DNA from: JABEVB01 sp049965775
GTDB lineage: Bacteria; Planctomycetota; Phycisphaerae; WQYP01
Reading direction: 5' to 3'
DNA: 9,483 nt
Assembly: GCA_049965775.1 (NCBI GenBank)
Contig: JBMFVX010000117.1
Location: 1 to 9,483 of the forward strand
The first letter of the stretch is position 1, and every line of letters starts with the position of its first letter. A program made the translations under genes and the position numbers. A model generated the notes under the pieces. That model was given only the letters and a program-made list of their open reading frames with translations. It had not been told where the DNA came from and searched no databases. Of this stretch, positions 1-6,267 are shown one piece after another.

Positions 1-51
1 CATGACTTCCACGGCGACTGGAACTATACGATCACGCCACGTCAACCGTAG
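1..51 (+). CDS. C-terminal end of an ISAzo13-family transposase (partial)
   Basis: The window opens in an open frame that reads HDFHGDWNYTITPRQP and stops at TAG (49-51). From memory, an FHG(E/D)WNYTI-P(R) ending is characteristic of the DDE transposases of the ISAzo13 family (Pfam DDE_Tnp_ISAZ013, often annotated 'Rhodopirellula transposase'), which are common in planctomycetes. The catalytic DDE residues lie outside the window, so neither activity nor intactness can be judged. Only 16 residues are visible, so the family call rests on this one motif. The alternative is the tail of an unrelated gene. The identification is an inference from recall, not from a search. Confidence 0.55.
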   Translation, partial: HDFHGDWNYTITPRQP

Positions 52-80
52 CGGTTATTTGTTTACGCGCCCTAAGCCGG
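52..80. mobile_element. Probable terminal region of the insertion sequence
   Basis: If the preceding frame is an ISAzo13-type transposase, the element should end within some tens of bases after its stop codon. The stretch GTTTACGCGCCCTAAGCC (61-78) is a plausible terminal inverted repeat because of its position. The partner repeat at the other end of the element is outside the window, so the exact boundary and any target-site duplication cannot be shown. Confidence 0.25.
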
Positions 81-265
81 CCTGATGCGGCATTTACCGG
101 TGGATTCCATGCGGGAATATTGTGCGGGCAGTTGGTTGGTACGCATGGTTATGTGACGGCGCGGCGCCCAGCAACCAGGGGGGTATCTGTTTGGAACGGA
201 GTCGGTCGGCGAGGCCGGATTTTGCCTCTTTGGACGGGATTTTTGGAACTTGAGATATTTTTCGC

Positions 266-294
266 TTGACGTAATGGTGATTTTGGGGTTCTAT
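266..294 (+). promoter_or_regulatory. Candidate sigma70-like promoter, distal
   Basis: TTGACG (266-271, 5 of 6 matches to the -35 consensus) is followed after 17 bases by TTCTAT (289-294), which keeps the first and last two bases of TATAAT. A transcript from here would begin near position 301 and carry a leader of about 190 bases before the pilM-like start. The -10 is poor, and planctomycete promoters are not well defined, so this is only a candidate. Confidence 0.3.
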
Positions 295-377
295 ACCCAA
301 TGCCCGGTTCCCGAAACGCGGCAAAGTGGTGGCGCGACTTCGCATCGTGGCGTGGTGGCAACCGTCTGCAAGCGTGT

Positions 378-408
378 TTGCGGTTGCAGAGGCAGTGGCG
401 GGTAAAAT
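378..408 (+). promoter_or_regulatory. Candidate promoter, proximal
   Basis: TAAAAT (403-408) matches TATAAT at 5 of 6 positions, and TTGCGG (378-383) is a weak -35 element at a long 19-base spacing. Transcription would start near 415, leaving a leader of about 80 bases. It has the better -10 and worse -35 of the two upstream candidates, and the sequence alone does not decide between them. Confidence 0.25.
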
Positions 409-483
409 AGGGAGAGCGGGGCGAGAGAGCATTTTCGGCGAAGATGGCAAAACATTCGGCACCGCCATGCGGCGTGCCGCACC

Positions 484-488
484 GGAGG
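484..488 (+). promoter_or_regulatory. Ribosome binding site of the pilM-like gene
   Basis: GGAGG lies five bases before the ATG at 494. It fixes the start there rather than at the in-frame GTG at 326, 56 codons upstream. The surrounding GGAGGTTT-N2-ATG arrangement recurs before the gene at 2744. Confidence 0.8.
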
Positions 489-493
489 TTTGT

Positions 494-2611
494 ATGGCTG
501 GCACACAAGTGGCATGGGGCATAGACATAGGCACCACCGCCCTCAAAGCCATGAAGCTTCGTCGCGAAGGCGATAAGCTCGAACTCCTGGCGCTGGATGT
601 CATTGACCACGAACGGTTTCTTACCGAGGTGGATGTTGACCGCAAGGAAGTGGTGGGGCAGACGCTTCGCAAGTTTTTAGATCGCAATCCGATATTGCAT
701 CGTGAAAAGGTGTTTGTTTCTTCACCGGGTTCGACGAGTTTTTCGCGATTCGTCAAGCTGCCGCCGGTGGACCCCAAGCGCATTCCGGATATTGTTCAAT
801 TTGAAGCGATTCAGCAGATACCCTTCCCGCTGGATCAGGTTAACTGGGATTACCAGACTTTTCAGAGCGCCGACTCGCCCGATGTGGAAATAGGCATCTT
901 CGCCATCAAAAAAGACCTTGTGACGCAATTGCTCAACGATTTTCAGTTGGCGGGCGTGACGGTGCATGGCGTGCAGATATCACCGTTGGCGGTATACAAC
1001 GCCATGGTGTACGAAGGCCGACTCAAGGACAAGGGTACCATCGTACTGGACATTGGCGCTGATCATACCGACCTGATCATCATGGATCAGGGCCGGCTGT
1101 GGCTGCGGACCATCAACCTCGGCGGCAACAGCTTTACCGAGGCGCTGGCCAAGAGCTTTCTGCAGTCGTTCCGGCGCGCCGAAGAACTCAAGAAGAACGC
1201 GCCCACCAGCAAATACCCGCGGCAGATATTCCAGGCGATGCGTCCCACCTTTGCCGACATGGTGCAGGAAATTCAGCGGTCCATCGGCTACTACAACAGC
1301 GGGCATCGCGAATCCAAGCTGGAACAGATTGTTGGCATGGGCAATCCGCTGCGGTTGAGCAATCTGCAAAAGTACCTATCGCAATATCTGGGGATGGAAG
1401 TTAATCGGCTCGACGGGCTTACAAAAGTACAGGCCGAGTCGCGGTTGGCTGCCGGTTTGAGCGATCAGATTTTAAGCATGGCGGTGGCCTATGGCCTGGC
1501 TTTGCAGGGCGTCGGATTGGCCGCCATCAGTACCAACCTGCTGCCGGTAGAAATCGCCCGGCAAATGCTCTGGCGCGAAAAGTATGGCTGGTTTGCCGCA
1601 GCGGCAACTTTGTTTGTAGCAGGTTCGTTGCTGGCCGGCGGGCGATACTATATGGATTCCAGCAGCTTCAAGGCAGGTGTAGACAACCCGCGTCTGCAGG
1701 CCGATCAGCGGGTGATCGCCAACAGCATCGCGCTGCAGAACCGATTCAACAGCGTCAGCGACACCTACAAACCCAATCTGCATGAGATACAGTCGCTGAT
1801 GGGTATTAATCGTCAGCAGCCGGTATGGCCCGAAATTATTGCGGCTCTGATGAATTCATTGCCGCAGGCGGATGCCGCCGCGATTAGCGCTCATGGTGCA
1901 AATTGGAAGGTTGTCTTGCAATCGGTTACGGCAAAGTATTCGCCATCTCTGGCTCCGCCGCCGGCAGGTGCTGGCGGAGCAATGTGGTCGGGTGCTGCGC
2001 CTAAGGGTGGCGCGGGCTATACCATAACGCTGCGCGGTTATACGCCGTATGCTTCCCCGTACAGATTGCTCGACAATTTCCGCCGCAGGCTTGAGCAGGC
2101 TTCGGTGCAGGCGACAGTCTATCCGTTCTGGATTGTTGCACCGGGCAGCGTGGTGCAAATTAGTCAGATATCAGATATTGGTTCGAGCTCTAATACAGGC
2201 TTGTCATTTGAATCGTGGGCTAACGGTACCGGTCCGTTTGGCGACGTTTTTATGTCACACTTTCTGCCGCCGAGTACACAACCCGCCAAGCCTGTTAACT
2301 CGCATGACAATAATTTTAATGGCGGCAACGGTGCGCCATTTCAACCAAGTGGATTTGTGCCGGGACAGCCGGGCTTTAACGGCTTGTCGCCGCCGAATTT
2401 TCCGGGTGGGTTTAACGGGTTCAATGGGGGCGGCAATGGCAACAATGGCAGCGCTCCGGATGTGACGTACCTTGATCCGGACACGCACCAGTCGCTGGCG
2501 AAAGCAACCGCGTTTTATATGGTGCTTAATCTCTACCTGGGGCAGACGCCGCCCAAACCAGTGGCCCCGGCGACCCTGGCCAGACCCAAGGCCCCGCCGC
2601 ATACGGGGTGA
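494..2611 (+). CDS. pilM: PilM-like actin-fold protein fused to a PilN-like membrane/periplasmic part
   Basis: The product has 705 residues from the ATG at 494. Residues 1-345 are a PilM/FtsA-type actin-like ATPase domain: WGIDIGTTALK (8-18, phosphate 1), a PilM-typical stretch with KLPPV and IPFPLDQVNWDY, LDIGADHTDLI (185-195, phosphate 2) and GMGNPL (281-286, adenosine site). YGLALQGVGLA then leads into NLLP (348-351), the cytoplasmic peptide by which a separate PilN normally docks on PilM. One membrane helix follows (365-383). The periplasmic part has a PilN-like QPVWPEIIAALMNSLP motif and an alpha/beta segment at about 509-560. A Gly/Asn/Pro/Phe-rich linker (593-654) precedes a short C-terminal segment. 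PilM alone is usually about 350 residues, so this is a two-part fusion. It should sit at the cytoplasmic face of the inner membrane and link assembly ATPases to the periplasmic alignment complex of a type IV pilus or T2SS-like machine. It is the first gene of the cluster. The PilM part is secure; the PilN/PilO label for the rest is inferred. Confidence 0.9.
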   Translation: MAGTQVAWGIDIGTTALKAMKLRREGDKLELLALDVIDHERFLTEVDVDRKEVVGQTLRKFLDRNPILHREKVFVSSPGSTSFSRFVKLPPVDPKRIPDIVQFEAIQQIPFPLDQVNWDYQTFQSADSPDVEIGIFAIKKDLVTQLLNDFQLAGVTVHGVQISPLAVYNAMVYEGRLKDKGTIVLDIGADHTDLIIMDQGRLWLRTINLGGNSFTEALAKSFLQSFRRAEELKKNAPTSKYPRQIFQAMRPTFADMVQEIQRSIGYYNSGHRESKLEQIVGMGNPLRLSNLQKYLSQYLGMEVNRLDGLTKVQAESRLAAGLSDQILSMAVAYGLALQGVGLAAISTNLLPVEIARQMLWREKYGWFAAAATLFVAGSLLAGGRYYMDSSSFKAGVDNPRLQADQRVIANSIALQNRFNSVSDTYKPNLHEIQSLMGINRQQPVWPEIIAALMNSLPQADAAAISAHGANWKVVLQSVTAKYSPSLAPPPAGAGGAMWSGAAPKGGAGYTITLRGYTPYASPYRLLDNFRRRLEQASVQATVYPFWIVAPGSVVQISQISDIGSSSNTGLSFESWANGTGPFGDVFMSHFLPPSTQPAKPVNSHDNNFNGGNGAPFQPSGFVPGQPGFNGLSPPNFPGGFNGFNGGGNGNNGSAPDVTYLDPDTHQSLAKATAFYMVLNLYLGQTPPKPVAPATLARPKAPPHTG

Positions 2612-2743
2612 CGGCGTGGACGTTGAAGGGGGGGTAGCCTTTGCTGGTCGCGGGCATGATGCGACCCAAAAAGCTGGGGCGATAGACCGCGGCTGCAGCA
2701 CTGCCTGAAGAAACCGGGCGACACTGCTCCGCTGGAGGTTTCA
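2612..2743. other. 132-base spacer between the first two cluster genes
   Basis: It holds no gene with its own start signal. It contains a run of seven G (2628-2634) shortly after the stop codon and, at its right end, the ribosome binding site of the next gene. I see neither a clear terminator hairpin with a T-run nor a promoter, which is consistent with co-transcription of the flanking genes. Confidence 0.5.
2734..2738 (+). promoter_or_regulatory. Ribosome binding site of the second cluster gene
   Basis: GGAGG lies five bases before ATG 2744, in the context CTGGAGGTTTCAATG. This closely resembles the initiation region of the pilM-like gene (CCGGAGGTTTGTATG). Confidence 0.8.
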
Positions 2744-4165
2744 ATGAAGTTCATTAAAAGCAATCTTATTCCGCTGATACTCGGCGTGATTTCACTCGTT
2801 GCGGTCATTTCGCTCTTTTACCCCATAAAAGCATGGGCCGCGAAATTGCGCACACACATGACCAACAAACTTGATGACTTGGTGCAGGTGCATAATCTAC
2901 TGGTGTACCGAGCCGATATACCGGGTCAAAAGCCTCATTACGGGCCAATTAGTAACGACCTGATTAAGCTTAATGAGTTGGTGCAAAGCCGTATGAAAGA
3001 GCAGGCCAAGCGCCTGCGCGAATATGTGGAAGAGGCGAATGCGGCCCGGCGGGTTATATTTCCTCGTGGGGTTGACCGCACGCCCGTACCTCTTTTGTTG
3101 GGCAAGCCTGAACGGGGTTTGTTGCCGGTGACGCGGGCGAGTTTGGTGCTTACAGGCAATTTCAGGCGTGATTACCGTCGCATTTTTCGCACCAACTGGC
3201 GAAGCAGCCGATCTTGGCTGGTGCGGCTGGATGCCGGCATGCCGCCGTCGCTGGGTTTGATTGCGCGGAAGGTCAAGTCGCGTCTTGCTCAGATGCGCAT
3301 GGATATGCCTGAAAACATGATTCAGCAGCAGGGGGATGCGCAGGCCAAAAAACTCGAGCGGCAGATAGCCAAAGCTCTTGTATACGATACTGCCGCACGC
3401 TGCCGCATTTATGCTGATACCCAGAGCTTCCAGGAGCGCGACTTTATCAAGAGTTCACGCGTGGTGCCCAGCGCATCGCAAATATATGAAGCTTTTGTGG
3501 ATTGCTGGCTGCAGGATGATGTGGTGCGGGCCATTGAGGCCGCCAACGCGGGCAGCTTGAATGTCGGCGAGTCTCCGGTGAAACGATTGATTCATATTAC
3601 CGTTGGCGCGGATGCGGCCTCCGCCATGGGGGGGGCAACGCCGAGTGCAGCGCCCGGCGGGGAGATGGTGCCGTCGGGCAACTTATTTGTTGGTGCCGGC
3701 CAGATCGGTTCGGGGCAACCGCAGGGTGGTCGTCAGCAATTTGGCATGCCCTTTCAGGGCGGACCGGGCGGTTCTCAGCCTCCGATCAACATGCCGTTTA
3801 TGCCTCAGCCCGGGATGATGCCTAATTCAAACGGTGCTTCTACCGGGCCTGAAACGCTGACAGGGCATAGAGGTGGTAAGCTCTACCAGGTAACATACAT
3901 CGCCATAAGCGTGGTGATTGACCCGACCAAACTCAACGATTTTATCGCGCAGTTGTATCGCCAGAACAACGGTTATACCGTCGTAGACATGCGACTGCGT
4001 TCGGTAAGCCCGATACAAGCCGCAAGCAACGGCTATATCTATGGCAAAGTCGCGGTGGTACGCGCCGACATACTTGTTGAAGCGCTGCTGTTTAATAAAT
4101 GGAATGCTGCTATTATGCCGGCAGATTATCGTGCCGCACTGGGTATAACGGTATCACGGAAGTAA
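2744..4165 (+). CDS. Single-pass membrane protein of the pilus/secretion locus, PilO/Amuc_1100-like architecture
   Basis: The product has 473 residues. A short basic N-terminus (MKFIKSN) precedes one membrane helix (about 8-28), so the rest should be periplasmic. Residues 36-104 are charged and helical, likely coiled coil. Residues 138-170 form an Arg/Trp-rich segment ending in LDAGMPPS. A conserved-looking helical motif WLQDDVVRAIEAAN (255-268) is followed by SPVKRL (277-282). Residues 300-370 are a Gly/Pro/Met/Gln-rich linker, and 380-470 form an alpha/beta domain that could be the ferredoxin-like fold of PilO/GspM. The order helix, coiled coil, alpha/beta domains matches PilO and Akkermansia Amuc_1100 in outline, but no sequence motif proves homology. 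It lies between the PilM-like gene and another anchored protein and probably forms part of the inner-membrane alignment subcomplex. A run of eight G (3628-3635) sits at the start of the linker. The gene is clearly real; its exact family is uncertain. Confidence 0.8.
   Translation: MKFIKSNLIPLILGVISLVAVISLFYPIKAWAAKLRTHMTNKLDDLVQVHNLLVYRADIPGQKPHYGPISNDLIKLNELVQSRMKEQAKRLREYVEEANAARRVIFPRGVDRTPVPLLLGKPERGLLPVTRASLVLTGNFRRDYRRIFRTNWRSSRSWLVRLDAGMPPSLGLIARKVKSRLAQMRMDMPENMIQQQGDAQAKKLERQIAKALVYDTAARCRIYADTQSFQERDFIKSSRVVPSASQIYEAFVDCWLQDDVVRAIEAANAGSLNVGESPVKRLIHITVGADAASAMGGATPSAAPGGEMVPSGNLFVGAGQIGSGQPQGGRQQFGMPFQGGPGGSQPPINMPFMPQPGMMPNSNGASTGPETLTGHRGGKLYQVTYIAISVVIDPTKLNDFIAQLYRQNNGYTVVDMRLRSVSPIQAASNGYIYGKVAVVRADILVEALLFNKWNAAIMPADYRAALGITVSRK
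3628..3635 (+). repeat. Run of eight G inside the second cluster gene
   Basis: The homopolymer follows GCCAT and encodes Met-Gly-Gly at the beginning of the low-complexity linker. A one-base gain would shift reading into a frame that stays open to about 3818 and would remove the C-terminal alpha/beta domain. As sequenced, the frame is intact. Confidence 0.6.
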
Positions 4166-4209
4166 TATGGCCGGTACGGGAATACACCCGGGCGGCCAGG
4201 GAAGCCTGA

Positions 4210-5961
4210 ATGATGAAATCAAAAAACATCAGCTTGGTGGAACGGCACATAGAAAAAGCCTTGCTGGCGCTGGCCGCGTTGTTTGTTGTGTGGGTTGCGT
4301 ACAGCAATTTCGTTAAAAGCCCCAACGCGGTGCCCAACCCAACGCGACCGGAACAGGCGGTGACTCCTTCTGATGTTGGTGCAACCATAGACTCTGCGGT
4401 GCAGCGACTCAAAGCGGTGATTAAGGAGCAGCCTCGGATTAACGCAAACAACGCGGGCGGCATTCCTGACTATGTAGATCAGTATCAGGCTCAAGAGCAG
4501 AATCCGCTGCCCAATCATTTGATCAGCGTGGCCCAGGTGGCGTTTGCGCCGCTTAATCTTCCGGTGCTTAGCGTCAAGGAGATCAAGACGCGGGGCATGG
4601 TCTTTAATGTGCCTCAAGCGCCGGCCCTGGTGAACTTGCAGGTCTCGACCGGGCGGGGCGTGGCGGTAACGCCTAATTCGGGCAACGGAGCCGGTTCATC
4701 CACTGGTACCGCTGCCGGGGCAACCATGGATGTAAGCTGGGTGGCGGTAGATGGTGACTTTCCAATGACGACCTGGCTGGCCAACCTTGGTGGGGCCGGG
4801 ACCGGTAAAATCAAGGCCGCGCCCCTGCCGCGGGAGTATTGGCGTACTACGTTTTATCGCGTTCAAGTACGTCGGCAGGAGCGTTTGCCCAGCGGGCTTT
4901 GGGGTCCTTGGGTGCGTGTGAGGGGCACATACCTATCGCCGCTGCCGGTAGTGGATTTATCACAACTTGATGCCGCTGGTGTTGCACAGGCACTCAGTGC
5001 CATTGATTCGCAGGCCGGTAATATTCTCACACCGAGCTTCTATACCCTGATGAGCATGCAGGCTCATGCGCCGGCAGCTAACACGGCGCAGCCACCGTCG
5101 AGTCCGCCTAATGTGCCGATTCCGCAACCATTTCCGGGCGGCGGCAACTTTCCTGGGCCTATGGGCGGCGCAGGATTTCCTGGAGGCGGCCCGGCCGGCC
5201 TACAGCAGCAGCTCCTGCAGATGCAGCAGCGCCTCGCCCAGCATAACAACCGGCCTGTTGCGCCGCCGGCCGTGCCCGGCGCAAGCCCGAACGTGGTCGG
5301 CAATCCGGGGTCTGGTTCGGCGGTGAATAATCCACTGGCGGCGCAGGAAAATCGCCAACTCCAAGGCTCTGGAAGTCTTTCCGCCATGACCACAGTGCCC
5401 GCAAATTTTTATGACCAAACTGCGCAGCCCGGTCACGAATATCGCTACGAAATGCGCGTGGTTTTGTACAATCCGGTGTACCGATTCCGATATAAACTTA
5501 CCGATCCTGCGATGTCGCAGCACCCGTGGATCACCACGCCATGGAGTAAACCCAGCGCCCCGGTCAAGCTTAGTGAAAGTGAATATTTCTTCCTGGTCAG
5601 CAGCCAGGTTTCGGATGGGCAGGTGGCTTTTCGCATCTTCAAATGGGTTGACGGTCAATGGACTGTGGGCGACGAATATGTGTCCATCGGCCAGCAGATC
5701 GGCAATGTTCAATCTGCGACGCTGGTGGACCCGAACACCAAGAATCTCATCAACAACCAGGTGGACTTTGACACGGGCTATACGCTGGTGGATGCCCACG
5801 AAAACGCAGCCGGCAACAGTGTGACCGTTGTGGTGATGAACCAATCCGGCGATCTTACGGTGCGCAGCTCCGCTTGGGACGCCAATAACCCCGAGCAGCG
5901 CAAGCTTAACCGCAAGGTTGCCCGCATGGGTTTGCGTGCTCCGACGGCGCCGGCGCGATAG
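4210..5961 (+). CDS. Single-pass membrane protein with FN3-like beta domains (pilus/secretion locus)
   Basis: The product has 583 residues. Two adjacent ATGs (4210 and 4213) follow AGGGAAG (4198-4204); the first is used here. The N-terminus reads LVERHIEKALL and runs into one membrane helix (about 17-35), so the bulk should be periplasmic. Residues 171-251 contain strands with FYRVQVRRQE and WGPWVRVRGTY, resembling a fibronectin-III-like fold. Residues 281-393 are a Pro/Gly/Gln-rich linker including a short QQQLLQMQQRL helix. Residues 396-456 look like a second FN3-like unit (FYDQTAQPGHEYRYEMRVV, then TPWSKPSAPVKL). The C-terminal 458-570 has FRIFKWVDGQWTV, an IGQQIG turn and VDFDTGYTLVD. The gene starts 44 bases after its neighbour's stop, so it is very likely co-transcribed. 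By position it corresponds to Amuc_1099 of Akkermansia or functionally to PilP, bridging the inner-membrane complex to the secretin encoded next. I do not recognise a named family. Confidence 0.78.
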   Translation: MMKSKNISLVERHIEKALLALAALFVVWVAYSNFVKSPNAVPNPTRPEQAVTPSDVGATIDSAVQRLKAVIKEQPRINANNAGGIPDYVDQYQAQEQNPLPNHLISVAQVAFAPLNLPVLSVKEIKTRGMVFNVPQAPALVNLQVSTGRGVAVTPNSGNGAGSSTGTAAGATMDVSWVAVDGDFPMTTWLANLGGAGTGKIKAAPLPREYWRTTFYRVQVRRQERLPSGLWGPWVRVRGTYLSPLPVVDLSQLDAAGVAQALSAIDSQAGNILTPSFYTLMSMQAHAPAANTAQPPSSPPNVPIPQPFPGGGNFPGPMGGAGFPGGGPAGLQQQLLQMQQRLAQHNNRPVAPPAVPGASPNVVGNPGSGSAVNNPLAAQENRQLQGSGSLSAMTTVPANFYDQTAQPGHEYRYEMRVVLYNPVYRFRYKLTDPAMSQHPWITTPWSKPSAPVKLSESEYFFLVSSQVSDGQVAFRIFKWVDGQWTVGDEYVSIGQQIGNVQSATLVDPNTKNLINNQVDFDTGYTLVDAHENAAGNSVTVVVMNQSGDLTVRSSAWDANNPEQRKLNRKVARMGLRAPTAPAR

Positions 5962-5965
5962 GCGA

Positions 5966-5979
5966 GCGGCCGAAGCCGC
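5966..5979 (+). other. Small GC-rich hairpin after the third cluster gene
   Basis: GCGGC-CGAA-GCCGC gives a perfect five-pair stem with a tetraloop four bases after the stop codon at 5961. It has no T-run of its own and is immediately followed by a second hairpin. Confidence 0.45.
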
Positions 5980-5985
5980 AGACCT

Positions 5986-6008
5986 AATCCGGGAACTTGC
6001 CGGATTTT
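5986..6008 (+). terminator. Possible weak intrinsic terminator or attenuator
   Basis: AATCCGG (5986-5992) and CCGGATT (6000-6006) are exact inverted repeats around a seven-base loop and end in TTTT (6005-6008). The stem is short and only partly GC, and the T-run overlaps it, so termination would be weak. It may reduce rather than block transcription into the secretin gene. Confidence 0.35.
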
Positions 6009-6254
6009 AGTTGCAAGGATGCGCCGCCGGTTTTAGTATGTTTGGGCGGTGGAGGATGCACCGCCGGGCGCTGAGCTGCAGTTGGTGCCTTTTGAGCAGG
6101 CGGGATTGCAGGTGGCGGGGCGGCCGTGGGCCGGAGCAAGTGATGTAAATGTGTTTGAGGCGAAATTCGGCGGAGTTGGCCGCAATGAGCATGCCTCTAA
6201 GCAATAGTGTTGATATTGGCGCGTACATGCACGCAACGTTCAGGTTCCGCGGTT

Positions 6255-6260
6255 TAGGAG
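6255..6260 (+). promoter_or_regulatory. Ribosome binding site fixing a TTG start
   Basis: TAGGAG lies seven bases before TTG 6268. The reading frame is open only back to 6214 and has no ATG or GTG in that stretch. TTG is therefore the best start, and it places a textbook signal peptide at the N-terminus. Confidence 0.75.
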
Positions 6261-6267
6261 TATTGTC

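Larger units (their letters stand above)
81..493. other. Non-coding region upstream of the pilus-type cluster
   Basis: About 400 bases without a convincing gene. The frame of the downstream pilM-like gene stays open back to a GTG at 326, but that stretch has no recognisable domain and no good ribosome binding site, whereas the ATG at 494 has both a strong Shine-Dalgarno sequence and the expected N-terminus. The minus-strand open frames here run across into the pilM coding region, and their Arg/Ser/Pro-rich or scrambled translations look like shadows. Two weak promoter candidates are listed separately. No RNA gene or long repeat is evident. Confidence 0.5.
5962..6267. other. 306-base gap before the secretin gene
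   Basis: This is the longest gap inside the cluster. Its left end has two tandem hairpins (5966-5979 and 5986-6006). In its middle an open frame runs from GTG 6049 to TAG 6207 (52 codons, starting VEDAPPGAELQL) with a protein-like composition but without a ribosome binding site or recognisable motif. Its right end carries the ribosome binding site for the TTG start at 6268. I see no good promoter; TTGATA (6210-6215) has no matching -10 at normal spacing. Confidence 0.5.

Noticed and set aside
326..493. 56-codon N-terminal extension of the pilM-like gene from GTG 326
   Set aside because: It has no ribosome binding site and no family resemblance. The ATG at 494 has GGAGG at the right distance and gives the usual PilM N-terminus, with the nucleotide-binding motif starting at residue 8.
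94..783. Minus-strand frame of 229 codons (and overlapping 153- and 74-codon frames) near the left end
   Set aside because: About half of it overlaps the secure pilM coding region, the translation has no recognisable motif, and the Ser/Arg-rich stretch is typical of antisense reading.
4167..4314. Short plus-strand ATG frame starting just after the second cluster gene
   Set aside because: It has no ribosome binding site and runs out of frame into the start of the third cluster gene; the ATG at 4210 is better supported.
5200..5844. Minus-strand frame of 214 codons opposite the third cluster gene
   Set aside because: The sense strand encodes a continuous protein with clear beta-domain patterns; the antisense reading is His/Arg-rich with no start signal.
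6210..6238. TTGATA as a -35 box for the secretin gene
   Set aside because: The position 17 bases downstream reads GCAACG, with no resemblance to a -10 element.
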